A DNA stretch of 49,511 nucleotides from an uncultured Bacteroidota bacterium (GCA_913055825.1 CAJXKB010000014.1:1-49511); one strand, 5' to 3'. Shown: positions 26,017 to 35,806, numbered from the stretch's first letter. The notes: generated by a model from the sequence alone, not told the origin. Translations and numbers: made by a program.

Positions 26017-27053
26017 ATGAAACGGTTTAAATTACAATTGTTTTTTCTATTTACATTTTCCTTTTTTTTTTTACTTCTACAGCAATTGGACAAATTGGAC
26101 AAGTTAGAAAATATCTTCCGGCGATAGCAAATGTTTCAGCAGATGCTTATCTTGTTCACATGAATTCTATAACAAATCATCAGGTGAATTTACCGGGTAA
26201 AAATTACTTTCTGTTATGTGCGATAAAGGGAATAAATGAAAATGATCTGCAATTTCAGGAATTTGCAAGATATATTCAAAAAGCATTACGGGTTAAAGGG
26301 TATTACAGGGTCGACTCTATATCAAAAGCTCAAATATTAATACGGCTGGCTTATGGAATCGGCAACCCACATACGGTTGTTAATACCCAAACCTACACTA
26401 CGTCCTTGGGATATAGTTACTATGTGGGATGGACACAGATTTATGTGCCTCCTAAAACGCAAAAAGTGACAACCAGTACAACAACTTACCATAGGTTTAT
26501 AATGCTTGATGCTTATGATGCTAAGAACAAGAATATTCAACTGTGGAAAACTGTGATAACCAGTGACGGATCAAATGGAGATTTGAGGAGTGCATTTCCC
26601 CATTTGGTTGCAGGGGCAGTCAATATATTGGGAGAAGAAACTAATGGTATGGTAGGTTGGGGTTCATATTATGATTCACCTGAATATTTATCATTAGTGC
26701 GATCTCCTGAGAAAGATGCTTCATACCCTTTTACGGGAAAAGAAAGGCTCGGTGTTTATGTTATAAACCCCAGTTATCAATACCGGTATTTTTTTAAATC
26801 CAGCCAGGTTTTTTCAAATAATGGAATAAGTGCAGGTGTAACTGTATTGGCTGTGAGAAAAAATAGTGTTGCTGATCACATGGGGATTAAGCAATATGAT
26901 ATAATCGTTAAAATAAATAAAAAAGTTATTCGAGATACCAATGACTTTGATGAGGCAATTCGGAATATTAAACCGGGAAAAAAAATTAAGGTGTATTTTA
27001 ACGACTGGAGCCCCGGAACGCACGTCAGGCATGCTGAAGGTACACTAAATTAA
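26017..27053 (+). pseudogene. exported PDZ-domain protein, frameshifted at an 11-T run
   Basis: The ATG at 26017 opens a signal peptide (MKRFKLQLFFLFTFSFFF) that runs into 11 consecutive T (26062-26072) and then stops at TAG. One more T would continue in the open frame as TSTAIGQIGQVRKYLPAIAN and on to the stop at 27053, giving about 345 residues. The mature part has an N-terminal alpha/beta region (residues about 45-190, with ILIRLAYGIGNPHTV) resembling DUF4136-like exported proteins. It also has a C-terminal PDZ-like domain (VLAVRKNSVADHMGIKQYD). The frame downstream of the T run shows no further damage, so this may be phase variation or a sequencing error rather than decay. A shorter product could start at the ATG at 26160. 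Confidence 0.75.
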
Positions 27054-27054
27054 T

Positions 27055-27104
27055 AACCTGAATTTGACCTAAGCTTTGTTCACAGCTTAGGCAGAATACA
27101 GGTT
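27055..27104 (+). other. nested inverted repeats after the PDZ gene
   Basis: An inner 8-bp stem CCTAAGCT (27068-27075) / AGCTTAGG (27084-27091) sits within an outer AACCTG (27055-27060) / CAGGTT (27099-27104). It begins right after the stop codon and has no T run, so it is more an RNA structure than a terminator by itself. Confidence 0.5.
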
Positions 27105-27131
27105 AATAGTCAACTTTAATCAATTTTAATG

Positions 27132-27162
27132 AAAAAGTCCCACCGGGGAGGAGGGACTTTTT
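27132..27162. terminator. terminator between the PDZ gene and TonB receptor
   Basis: AAAAAGTCCC (27132-27141) and GGGACTTTTT (27153-27162) form a perfect 10-bp stem with an 11-nt loop. It can serve both convergent genes. Confidence 0.85.
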
Positions 27163-27180
27163 CAATTATTAACCTAAAAA

Positions 27181-27195
27181 CCCTCAGAATGAGGG
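27181..27195. other. small GC-rich hairpin in spacer
   Basis: CCCTCA and TGAGGG pair around a 3-nt GAA loop, 18 nt beyond the terminator. The remaining spacer to 27321 is AT-rich and shows no gene. Confidence 0.4.
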
Positions 27196-27321
27196 ATAAC
27201 CCAAAAAATTAACCTGCATTTTTTGTAAATAGCCGTTGATAACTCTTTACTTAAAAATACGCTACAAAAATAAATATTATTTTTATATAATCTAAATAAA
27301 CCTGAATTTTTTTTACCTTTT

Positions 27322-29847
27322 TTAGAAATTCAGTACTAGTTTTAGGTTTATTCGTCGTGTAGTCAGGTAGTTGGGGATGGCAAATTGATGATTGTAAACA
27401 TCTTTGATCCAGTTGTACGAAATTGTATTATAAACCTGAAACAGGTTGAATACTTCGAGGCTTATCCACATGGAATGCAAGGTGTGGCCCGACAATTTAC
27501 TGACTTGTTTGTCGAGCGGATTCCACGAAAAGCCGATGTCAACCCTGCGGTAGGGCGGCATGCGAAGGGTTTGCAAATAGCGTTGCGTTTGGGGTGGGCC
27601 AAAGGGCAGCCCGCTACCGTAGAGGAAACGCAAATGGACTTTAAACTGTTCGTGGTGGGGAATATAGTCCTGAAAAAAAATGGTAAAATTTACCCTTCGG
27701 TCGGTCGGTCGGGGGATATAACCCGGTTCAATCCTTACACTGTCAACGGCAGAAGCGGTATTTGTACCTGTAATTTTCTGTCCCGACTGGTCGTAATAGT
27801 CGTAGTAAAAGTCGCCCATGACGTCTTCGGCGGTTTTCATCAATGAGAGGGTAATCCAGCTGTCGATACCTTTAACAAATTCGCCATATAATTTAAAGTC
27901 AATGCCTGTGGCGTATCCTTTGGCATTTTGTTTGGCATAATAACGAATTCGCACATCATCAAGTTCGTAGGGAATCAGATGATCGAGCTTTTTATAGTAC
28001 ATTTCGGTAGTAAAAATAAACGGACGGTTAGCCAGTTTGAATCGGTAATCGCTCCCAAGGATAATTTGAATGGAACGTTGAGAGTGGGGGGTAGTATTCA
28101 AACTACCATCCATGTCGCGCATTTCTCGATAAAATGGAGGCTGATAATAAATACCGGAAGCAAAACGAAAAAGGAGGTTAGAATTATTGACAGGCCTGTA
28201 TGATAGGCTTATACGCGGACTGATGAGGAATTCGTTAGCCAAATCCCAGTAATAAAACCGGCTTCCTGCCGTAAGGGTGAGCAAACTTTTATTTTTCAGT
28301 TTAAAATTCCACCGGTCGGAGGCAAAAGCTGAAATCCGGTTGATGTTGAGCTGATTGTGAGCCTTGGCAAAATAGTATAGATCGAGACCCGGTCGTTGTG
28401 GATTCTGATCGCCGGGATGGTCGGGCGGGTGGGGAAGGGTATAGTCGGCCGAATCATTCAGTTCCCATTCGTGCAACTGGTCATCAATTTGCTGGTGTTG
28501 GTAGCGTAAGCCCCATTTTATAGTCTGATTATCGAGATTATAAGTTCCGAGATGTTTAAAAGAGAGCACATTGGCATTAAAATAATTTCGTGCATGCTGA
28601 AGGTAGGTTCCCACACCGAGCGTGGCAATGGCTTCTCCTTCATTTTTTGAACCTTTCCTGCTTTCAACCTGCCCTATCCAGTATTGGCCTTGCACATCGT
28701 AGGTTTCAGCCTCGTAGGTTTGGAATCCTGATACAATGAATTTTAAACTGATTGCGGGGTTGGGTTGGTAAGTTAAAGTCAGGCCTGCCTGACCAGTTTG
28801 ATATTTGTCTTTTTCTTCACCGTCAAAGTAAACGGTAAAACGCAGGCTTTGCTGAACGGTTCCGAAATCGGTTTGGCGATCTTCGGGAATGACCCTGTAA
28901 AGATTGCGGGCATAATAAGCCAGCAGTGAGAGTTGCCAGTGTTTGTTAAAGTGATAAGTTATTAGTGATTGAAAATCAATAAATTTCGGTGAATAATTTC
29001 CTTTGGTTTCAAGACTGTTCAGCAAATAGCGATTAGTTTTGTAACGAGTGCCGAGTAAAAAGCTGAGTTTTTTGTTTTTGGTGATGCCTTGCAATGAAAA
29101 ATCGGCACCCAGCAGGCTGGCCGTAACACTACCCCCGAAACTATCGGGATGACGATAGCGGACATCCAGCACTGACGACATTTTGTCGCCATACTCGGCT
29201 CCGAAGCCGCCAGCCGAAAATTTAATAGATGAAACAAGGGCAGGATTGATAAAGCTTAATCCTTCCTGCCGGCCCGAATTCACGAGAAAAGGCCGGTATA
29301 TTTCTATGCCGTTCACATATACCAGATTTTCATCAAAATTTCCACCTCTTACCGAATATTCCGAGCTTAACTCGTTGTTTGACGAAACCCCGGGCAGCGT
29401 TTTAATGAGGTCTTCAATGCCCGAACTTACGGTAGGCGCCATAAGCACATCTCTCGGGTTGAGCCTGACGATGTTCTCGGTCCGTAACTGCTCATCACGA
29501 ATTTCAAGTCCGGGCAGATTGGTGGAAATTGGTTTTAATATGAAATTGAGCACTTTTGTTTCCCCGGCTTGTAGGGTAAAGGTCGTATCTTGTTGCTTAT
29601 AACCAATAAAGGTAACCGAAAGGTGAATTTTTTTACCTGCCGGAAGTTGTAGTTGATAATGACCGTTAGTATTTGTGGTGGCACCAACTTTAGTCCCTTT
29701 CCATACGATGTTTACCCAGGGGGCCGGTTCTCCTTTTTCTTGGGTTACCCTGCCTTTAACTTTTGCTGTTTGTGCAGATACGTTGTGGGCACCCATAATG
29801 ATGAGTAAGTTGAAAATAAAAAACAAGAATTGCCAGGATTTTGTCAT
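27322..29847 (-). CDS. TonB-dependent receptor with carboxypeptidase-regulatory-like domain
   Basis: This 841-residue outer-membrane protein begins with a signal peptide ending HNVSAQ. A regulatory-like domain follows (VKGRVTQEKGEPAPWVNIVW), then a plug (GIEDLIKTLPGVSSNNELSS, YSVRGGNFDENLVYVNGIEI, FSAGGFGAEYGDKMSSVLDV) and a barrel ending RRINLKLVLNF. It belongs to the shorter receptor class without a SusD partner. The GH92 mannosidase lies 93 nt upstream on the same strand, so a link to mannose-containing glycans is possible but unproven. An exact -7 element TAAATTTG (29883-29890) precedes it, so it may also have its own promoter. Confidence 0.93.
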   Translation of the reverse strand: MTKSWQFLFFIFNLLIIMGAHNVSAQTAKVKGRVTQEKGEPAPWVNIVWKGTKVGATTNTNGHYQLQLPAGKKIHLSVTFIGYKQQDTTFTLQAGETKVLNFILKPISTNLPGLEIRDEQLRTENIVRLNPRDVLMAPTVSSGIEDLIKTLPGVSSNNELSSEYSVRGGNFDENLVYVNGIEIYRPFLVNSGRQEGLSFINPALVSSIKFSAGGFGAEYGDKMSSVLDVRYRHPDSFGGSVTASLLGADFSLQGITKNKKLSFLLGTRYKTNRYLLNSLETKGNYSPKFIDFQSLITYHFNKHWQLSLLAYYARNLYRVIPEDRQTDFGTVQQSLRFTVYFDGEEKDKYQTGQAGLTLTYQPNPAISLKFIVSGFQTYEAETYDVQGQYWIGQVESRKGSKNEGEAIATLGVGTYLQHARNYFNANVLSFKHLGTYNLDNQTIKWGLRYQHQQIDDQLHEWELNDSADYTLPHPPDHPGDQNPQRPGLDLYYFAKAHNQLNINRISAFASDRWNFKLKNKSLLTLTAGSRFYYWDLANEFLISPRISLSYRPVNNSNLLFRFASGIYYQPPFYREMRDMDGSLNTTPHSQRSIQIILGSDYRFKLANRPFIFTTEMYYKKLDHLIPYELDDVRIRYYAKQNAKGYATGIDFKLYGEFVKGIDSWITLSLMKTAEDVMGDFYYDYYDQSGQKITGTNTASAVDSVRIEPGYIPRPTDRRVNFTIFFQDYIPHHEQFKVHLRFLYGSGLPFGPPQTQRYLQTLRMPPYRRVDIGFSWNPLDKQVSKLSGHTLHSMWISLEVFNLFQVYNTISYNWIKDVYNHQFAIPNYLTTRRINLKLVLNF

Positions 29848-29940
29848 TAGTTCAATTTGGTATAATCAAAACTTAAAAGAGGCAAATTTATTATTTATCC
29901 TATTGAAAATATCGGTTTTCAATAGAAGTGTTATTATCAT

Positions 29941-32892
29941 TCAGGGTTTTACCCAGATTTCATCGGCAAAAATGTATGAAGGGTTCCCTGCACCCCGGTG
30001 CCAGGCCGGACAATTGCCGGGGTATTTGGCAATAACACGTAAATAGCGTATGGGTTGGCTGTTAAAGGTTACCTCAAAATCCTTAATTATTCCTCCTTCG
30101 GCATGTTTGTCGATATTGTTCATTTGTTTTCCCAACAAATGGAAATGACTGCCGTCAGTAGAACCTTCAAAGCTGACCCATTTTGGCATGAATATCCAGG
30201 AATTCTGATCCTGAAGAAAGCCGGCGTAAGCATGGCTGATAATTTCCGTTTTACCCAAGTCGATGGTGGCTCTTAAGTCTTCGTTATAAAAACCCTGCCA
30301 GTTTCCTGTCTTGAAGTTGTGTCCGCCACGAATGGTATTGATGAGGGCATTTACACCACCAGTGTACTGGGGATCACATTTGCTTTCCAGCGTGATGCGC
30401 CGGTTGGCTGGAATTTTAATAAATTCAGCATTTTCCGTTTTGCTTTTTCTTCCATCTTTTATGGCATAAGCGCTAATACGGGTGTTATTGTGCAGGATGA
30501 TTTTATCTGAATATTTTTTAAAAGGTCCTGAGTTAATTGAATAATAAATTGTTGCATTTGTGTCAATATCCTGAATGCCTACGCTGATTTGATGGGTAAA
30601 AGTCTTTGAGGCCGCTTTAAAGTAGGGAACTGGAACAATTATAAAATCAGTAATTTGCTGATGGGGCCGGTCAGCAGGCTTTTTCCCCCAATTTTTGTTT
30701 GGATTAGCTCCCATTTCAAACTGCAAAATACCACCATTCAAAATCATTTCCTGCGTAAGGTAAGATTTAGGCCAGGGTTTTCCGTTGTAGGTAACCGATT
30801 GTATATAAAAATCACCTTGGTGTTTTCGGTGTGTAATAATAGAAAATGTTTTTCCGTTTTCGAGATGGATGTTGGCCGTATCAAAAACAGGGCTTCCAAT
30901 AATATATTTATCGCTTCCCGGTGTCACCTGATAAAATCCCATAGCGCTCAGCACATACCATGCCGACATTTGACCACAATCTTCGTTTCCGGCCAAACCG
31001 TCAGGCTTAGACGAGTATAGGTCTTGCATAATGTGATGTATTAACTGCTGTGTTTTCCAAGCCTGGCCACAGTAATTGTAAAGATATGCCATGTGGTGGC
31101 TGGGTTCGTTGCCATGGGCATACTGGCCAATCATACCTGTGATGTCCGACTGTGACCTTCCCGAAAGTCCGGCTTTACTTGAAAAAAGCTCATCCAGTTT
31201 TTTTGAAAAACCCTTATCTCCGCCAAGGAGTTGTATAAGCGTGTTAATATCTTGTGGTACAAAGAAATTATATTGCCAGGTATTGGCTTCGGTGAGCATA
31301 AAATTCACCTGTGTTGGGTCGAAAGGTTTTACAAATCCTCCGTTTTCCCGTCCCCTGAAAAATCCACTTTTGCGATCAAAAATATTTTTGTAATACTGCC
31401 CCCTTTGGGTAAAAATTTTGTAGTTGGCAGAATCATGCAGCATGTCTGCCATTTGGGCGATACACCAATCGTCGTAAGCATATTCCAGTGTTTTGGAAAC
31501 TGATTCGCCCTCCTCGTCAGCTGGAATATAACCCTTTGTTTTGTATGCTTTTAAACCAAAATGATTTGCGTTGGCCGTGTGCACCATAGCTTTAAGGGCC
31601 TGCCGGGCATTAAATCCCCTGATTCCTTTTTTATAAGCGTCGGTAATCACCGAAACCGAGTGGTAGCCAATCATGCAATTGGTTTCGTTTCCGGCGAGTT
31701 CCCAAACCGGCAGCAGGCTGTCGAAGCTGTACATGTTTAACATCGATCGGATCAGGTTATTGGTAAGCCTCCGTTGGGTTATGGTAAACAGAGGATGCAG
31801 TGCGCGAAAGGTATCCCAAAGTGAAAATACGGTGTACATTTTAAAGGTGCTGTCGCGATGAACCTGATGGTCGTGGCCGCGAAAGCGTCCGTCAATGTCC
31901 GAATAAATATTTGGTGATAAAAAGCTGTGATATAGCGCTGTATAAAAGATTGTCTTTTGTTTCTCCTGATTCCCTTTAACCTGAATACGGCTTAGTTCAT
32001 TGTTCCATTGCTGAAAAGTTTGTTGCCGGACGCTGTCGAAATTCCAGCCGGGGATTTCGGCTTCGAGGTTGTTGCGGGCACCGTCTGTATCCACAGCCGA
32101 AAGTCCGGTTTTAACCAAAATTTGTTCGCCCTTTTTTGTCCTGAAATTAACATAGGCTTTCAAAGCGGTTCCTTCGGCTTGCTTAAGTCCTTTGTGCAAA
32201 ACGCCATTTTCCCAGATGCCAAAATCGGCAAAAGGTTTGGAAAAATCTGCATAAAAATAAACATACTGGTCATTAGCCCACCCGTCGCTTTGGCGAAGTC
32301 CTTCTATTTCGTGGTTGCTGATGAAACGAAGGCTGGAATGCAGCACTTTTTCAGTAGTTACAGCTTCTTTTAAGTCAATGATGACATGGGAGTTGTCACT
32401 TGCCGGAAAAGTGTAGCGCTGGAAACCGGCATGTGGTGTCGCTGTTAACTCCACTAGGATATTGTAATCGGATAACTTTACCGAATAATAAGCGGCTTTG
32501 GCTTTTTCGGTCGATTTTTTAAAACGGGAAGCGTAACCGGCATCCGGATGATCGGCATCTCCCGGATTCATTTTCAGGGAGCCTGTAGCCGGCATCATAC
32601 GTATATCTCCATAATCGCCAACACCCGTACCACTCAGGTGCGTATGGCTAAAGCCTAAAATTACTGTGTCGTTAAAATGGTAGCCCGAGCAATGGTCCCA
32701 ATCATTAATTTTGGTGTCCGGGCTCAGTTGCACCATCCCGAAAGGGGCAGAGGGCCCCGGATAGGTATGCCCGTGACCTCCCGTGCCGATAAAAGGATCT
32801 ACGTAAGCGGCAGGGCTGAGTGTTTCATTTTTTTGGTGACTGCATGAAGCAAAGGTTATCAGCAGGCTGAGAATAATAAATAAGTTTTTCAT
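29941..32892 (-). CDS. GH92 alpha-mannosidase lipoprotein with CBM32-like end
   Basis: This 983-residue protein starts with a lipoprotein signal (MKNLFIILSLLITFASC). The glycosidase body opens YVDPFIGTGGHGHTYPGPSA and continues PFGMVQLSPDT, the standard GH92 N-terminus. LGFSHTHLSGTGVGDYGD, AGNETNCMIGYHSVSVITDA and GNEDCGQMSAWYVLSAMGFY follow, the last carrying conserved acidic residues of this calcium-dependent exo-mannosidase family. After about residue 745 come a chitobiase-C-like sandwich (ATIYYSINSGPFKKYSDKI) and a discoidin/F5-8C-like domain (GFYNEDLRATIDLGKTEIIS). It likely trims alpha-mannosyl ends outside the outer membrane or in the periplasm; the linkage preference is unknown. The saccharopine-dehydrogenase-like gene ends 36 nt upstream. 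Confidence 0.93.
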   Translation of the reverse strand: MKNLFIILSLLITFASCSHQKNETLSPAAYVDPFIGTGGHGHTYPGPSAPFGMVQLSPDTKINDWDHCSGYHFNDTVILGFSHTHLSGTGVGDYGDIRMMPATGSLKMNPGDADHPDAGYASRFKKSTEKAKAAYYSVKLSDYNILVELTATPHAGFQRYTFPASDNSHVIIDLKEAVTTEKVLHSSLRFISNHEIEGLRQSDGWANDQYVYFYADFSKPFADFGIWENGVLHKGLKQAEGTALKAYVNFRTKKGEQILVKTGLSAVDTDGARNNLEAEIPGWNFDSVRQQTFQQWNNELSRIQVKGNQEKQKTIFYTALYHSFLSPNIYSDIDGRFRGHDHQVHRDSTFKMYTVFSLWDTFRALHPLFTITQRRLTNNLIRSMLNMYSFDSLLPVWELAGNETNCMIGYHSVSVITDAYKKGIRGFNARQALKAMVHTANANHFGLKAYKTKGYIPADEEGESVSKTLEYAYDDWCIAQMADMLHDSANYKIFTQRGQYYKNIFDRKSGFFRGRENGGFVKPFDPTQVNFMLTEANTWQYNFFVPQDINTLIQLLGGDKGFSKKLDELFSSKAGLSGRSQSDITGMIGQYAHGNEPSHHMAYLYNYCGQAWKTQQLIHHIMQDLYSSKPDGLAGNEDCGQMSAWYVLSAMGFYQVTPGSDKYIIGSPVFDTANIHLENGKTFSIITHRKHQGDFYIQSVTYNGKPWPKSYLTQEMILNGGILQFEMGANPNKNWGKKPADRPHQQITDFIIVPVPYFKAASKTFTHQISVGIQDIDTNATIYYSINSGPFKKYSDKIILHNNTRISAYAIKDGRKSKTENAEFIKIPANRRITLESKCDPQYTGGVNALINTIRGGHNFKTGNWQGFYNEDLRATIDLGKTEIISHAYAGFLQDQNSWIFMPKWVSFEGSTDGSHFHLLGKQMNNIDKHAEGGIIKDFEVTFNSQPIRYLRVIAKYPGNCPAWHRGAGNPSYIFADEIWVKP

Positions 32893-32928
32893 TGGTTTAG
32901 AGTTTTTTAAGCCATCCGTTCCGATGCA

Positions 32929-34068
32929 TTATAATTTTGCAATTTCTTTTTTATAAATCACATTTCTTTTGGCCAATCCGGCGAGCATAAAATTAACTAT
33001 TTTTTCCTGACTCCCAAGTTGTTCGGGTAATTGCAGCCCTTTTTCCCTATAAAGGTCAGAAGCCATTAAACGAACAGCCATGGCGGCTGTATAAGCTGTT
33101 GTACGTGCCATGCTGTGGGTTTTGGTTTCCGGATCATATTCGTCATATAAATCAAAAGTATAGCGTAATTTTTCGCCTTCTTTTTTACCTTCTACAACAA
33201 TCTTCATCACCGTAATATCTTCATCGCCTTCATTGAGTTTCCATTGGTCGAAAAGGATTTTACAGGTCATTTCCAAAGGCGATACAGCGTATTCTTTAAA
33301 ATTTATTTTTTCCCTGCTGAAAAAGCCGTTGTCCGCTAACAATTTTATTTTGTCAGCATATCCCGGGTAGCGTAAAGTTTTTTCGCGCATATTTTTTGCT
33401 TTCAGCGTAAATATGAGCGAGCGGAGTCCATCGCTGTTGAAGGCTTCCAGTGTACCAACTTTTTCAAACTCGAGGGTTTCAACTTCTGTGAGAGGGGCTT
33501 TCACCACTATTTCTCCGTTTTCCACTAAACGTGCCGGACGGGTATATTCTTCAATCACGTCAGTGGGCGAGAAAACGGCTTTGTATTCCCATGGTAAAGT
33601 ACGAATTTTGGGCAGCCCACCCACAAAAATATCAATTTGATCAACTTCATCGAGTTGCGAAGCTGCATAGCCACTGAGCAAGTTGCTCATCCCCGGCGCT
33701 ACGCCAATATCGGAGATTACCCGAACTCCTTTTTCCGCAGCAAGTGTTTTAAGCTCCAACACATCTTCGGGATAAAAGGCAATGTCAACGCAGTCTTTTC
33801 CGGCTTCAATCACTGATTTTAAGGTTTGAAAGCCCATGAAGCCCGGTACAGCATTTACCACCAGGTCAAATTCCCTAATAGCTTTTTTCAATTCCGTACG
33901 GCGACTTAAATCGATATGTCGTTTGGCAATGCGAGGGTTATCGATAGTTTCAAGAATATTCCAATTGATATCGGCGATACCCACTTCAAAATTGTCATCT
34001 TTAGCTAAATCCATGGTTAGGGGTTTGCCGATTAATCCTGCCCCTAGAACAATAACTTTTTTACTCAT
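32929..34068 (-). CDS. saccharopine dehydrogenase-family oxidoreductase
   Basis: This 379-residue protein begins MSKKVIVLGAGLIGKPLTMD, an NAD(P)-binding Rossmann motif, and continues with FDLVVNAVPGFMGFQTLKS and KGVRVISDIGVAPGMSNLLS. These belong to the saccharopine dehydrogenase (Sacchrp_dh_NADP plus C-terminal) family. The C-terminal half, with LPWEYKAVFSPTDVIEEYTR and SMARTTAYTAAMAVRLMASD, resembles bacterial members linked to lysine metabolism. Whether it makes saccharopine, oxidises lysine, or does something else cannot be decided here. It overlaps the transporter gene by ATGA (34065-34068), which suggests coupled expression with an amino-acid or metabolite exporter. Confidence 0.88.
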   Translation of the reverse strand: MSKKVIVLGAGLIGKPLTMDLAKDDNFEVGIADINWNILETIDNPRIAKRHIDLSRRTELKKAIREFDLVVNAVPGFMGFQTLKSVIEAGKDCVDIAFYPEDVLELKTLAAEKGVRVISDIGVAPGMSNLLSGYAASQLDEVDQIDIFVGGLPKIRTLPWEYKAVFSPTDVIEEYTRPARLVENGEIVVKAPLTEVETLEFEKVGTLEAFNSDGLRSLIFTLKAKNMREKTLRYPGYADKIKLLADNGFFSREKINFKEYAVSPLEMTCKILFDQWKLNEGDEDITVMKIVVEGKKEGEKLRYTFDLYDEYDPETKTHSMARTTAYTAAMAVRLMASDLYREKGLQLPEQLGSQEKIVNFMLAGLAKRNVIYKKEIAKL

Positions 34069-34979
34069 ATTTTTGTTTCTTTTATGTTTGTTGAATAAAT
34101 AGATGATATTTTTCCTGATTCTGATAAAATAACCCCGGCAATAACAATTGCCATACCTGCAAGTTTTTGAACAGAGAAAACTTCACCGAGAAAATAATAG
34201 GAAAATATTGCTGTAAAAACCGGGATTAAATTGGTGTATAAGCTTGATTTAATTACACCTAACCGTTTTACGGTGATTGTGAATAGGACAAAAGCCAGCG
34301 AAGAGGCAAAAATCCCCAACATAAACAGGGAAAGTATTACCGAAGTGTCAGGTTTTATTGAAATGAATGTTTTGAAATCAAAAAATAAAAAGAAAGGTAA
34401 AAAATATAGGGTCCCGATTAGGTTTTGCCAGGTGATAATGGTAAGTGGTTTGTAGCGGGCTGTGAGTTTTTTGAGGAAAACGACGTAAAAAACAGCCGAA
34501 AAAACTGCAAGAAATAACAAGGCAACTCCTTTGGGGTTAGCCTGAAATTCAAAGTTTTTAGTGATGAGAATCAGTAATAAACCTATGAATGACAAAATTA
34601 ATCCGGCCAGGTTCAGTGGTTTTAAACGTTCTTTAAAGTAGAAATATGCCGCAAAAGGGGCAAACAGCGGGATGGTTGCTACAATAATGGCGCTAAGGGA
34701 AGCCGGGACGAGTTTCAGCCCAAAATTTTCACCAATAAAATAGAGGAAAGGATTGAACATTGAACTAACAAGAAAAAGCAAACGGTCTTCTTTTCTGATT
34801 TTCTCTATTTGTTTGGTCAGATAAATGAAAATAAACAAACTTATAAAGGAAATGAGTAAACGCAGAAAAATAGTGGTTAAAGGAGAATAAACCTCAAAGA
34901 CTTGTTTTGACCAAATATAGGAAATCCCCCAGAAAAAAATGGATATCAGTGCAATAATATGAACATTAATATTTTTCAT
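34065..34979 (-). CDS. EamA/DMT-family transporter
   Basis: This 304-residue membrane protein has about ten hydrophobic helices in two EamA repeats. Examples are IISIFFWGISYIWSKQVF at the start of the first and LAVFSAVFYVVFLKKLTARY in the second. FLRLLISFISLFIFIYL and GMAIVIAGVILSESGK lie at typical positions. Family members export amino acids or other small metabolites from the cytosol; the substrate is not evident. The stop overlaps the next start by 4 nt, and the preceding DUF3108 gene ends 5 nt upstream. Confidence 0.9.
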   Translation of the reverse strand: MKNINVHIIALISIFFWGISYIWSKQVFEVYSPLTTIFLRLLISFISLFIFIYLTKQIEKIRKEDRLLFLVSSMFNPFLYFIGENFGLKLVPASLSAIIVATIPLFAPFAAYFYFKERLKPLNLAGLILSFIGLLLILITKNFEFQANPKGVALLFLAVFSAVFYVVFLKKLTARYKPLTIITWQNLIGTLYFLPFFLFFDFKTFISIKPDTSVILSLFMLGIFASSLAFVLFTITVKRLGVIKSSLYTNLIPVFTAIFSYYFLGEVFSVQKLAGMAIVIAGVILSESGKISSIYSTNIKETKI

Positions 34980-34984
34980 AAGGA

Positions 34985-35806
34985 TTATCTGGAGTGATGT
35001 ATTTTAGGTTTATAATCCTGGTAAGGCATTAAATATATTTTAATGGATCCTACTATGATATTGGCTTCTACGTAGATTGGCAAATGATTGCTATCGGCTG
35101 TAACAAAGACTGAGAGGGGGTCAGTTCGTGAAAAAAAGGTACTACTGGTAATTACAGCTTTGTAAATATGGCAGGGTATTTTGTTTTTACGATAAGCCAT
35201 GGTGCCGATGCCTGCATAAACAATATGGTAGGTGTCAAAAACACCATCGCTGATGATGGGTATGTCAATTGTGTCACCAATTGGTATTTTGCTAATATCC
35301 AGGGTGCGAAGGTAATAAGTGGCTGTAAGCACATCGTATAACGGATGTTTTAAATGATAAGTAGTATCTTTTTTCGGAAAACGTTTGCTTTCGGTAAAAA
35401 CATTAAGCCGGCTCTTTTCCCAGTTGAAATGGTAAATATTGTGAATCCAGTAACCACCTTCCAGTGTTTTTTTTTCATAAAAAAGTGGCCGAAAGCCGTC
35501 CATATCTGCAATAGCGGTATAATTATCTTTTAACGAAAAAATAAAATTCCATTTTTTAAAAGAATGTGCTACTGCAGTTAGTTTGACAGCTTTTCTATTT
35601 TGTAAAGACGTGCTGTCGGCAATTAATTTTGCATCACCGGCGTAAATCCATATTGGGCCTAAATTGTAATAGGCTGCAAAATCCATTTCTTCGTGTGGAA
35701 AAAAAGGATAGACTTGCTGGGCATAAACCTCGTGTGTGATAAAAAAAATCAAAAATGTGAAAAAAAACCTATTGAATATTTTTGCCTGCATAATTTCAGT
35801 GTTCAT
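34985..35806 (-). CDS. DUF3108 exported protein
   Basis: This 273-residue protein has a signal peptide ending THEVYAQ. A second ATG at 35791 (MQAKIFNRFFFTFL) is an equally good start. The mature part (GEEM-like PHEEMDFAAYYNLGPIWIYA, AVKLTAVAHSFKKWNFIFSL, DRYTA-like NYTAIADMDGFRPLFYEKKT, LYDVLTATYYLRTLDIS) fits the DUF3108 beta-rich periplasmic domain. Its function is unknown; it may relate to outer-membrane lipid or glycan handling. It heads a same-strand chain with the transporter and saccharopine-type enzyme. Confidence 0.87.
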   Translation of the reverse strand: MNTEIMQAKIFNRFFFTFLIFFITHEVYAQQVYPFFPHEEMDFAAYYNLGPIWIYAGDAKLIADSTSLQNRKAVKLTAVAHSFKKWNFIFSLKDNYTAIADMDGFRPLFYEKKTLEGGYWIHNIYHFNWEKSRLNVFTESKRFPKKDTTYHLKHPLYDVLTATYYLRTLDISKIPIGDTIDIPIISDGVFDTYHIVYAGIGTMAYRKNKIPCHIYKAVITSSTFFSRTDPLSVFVTADSNHLPIYVEANIIVGSIKIYLMPYQDYKPKIHHSR

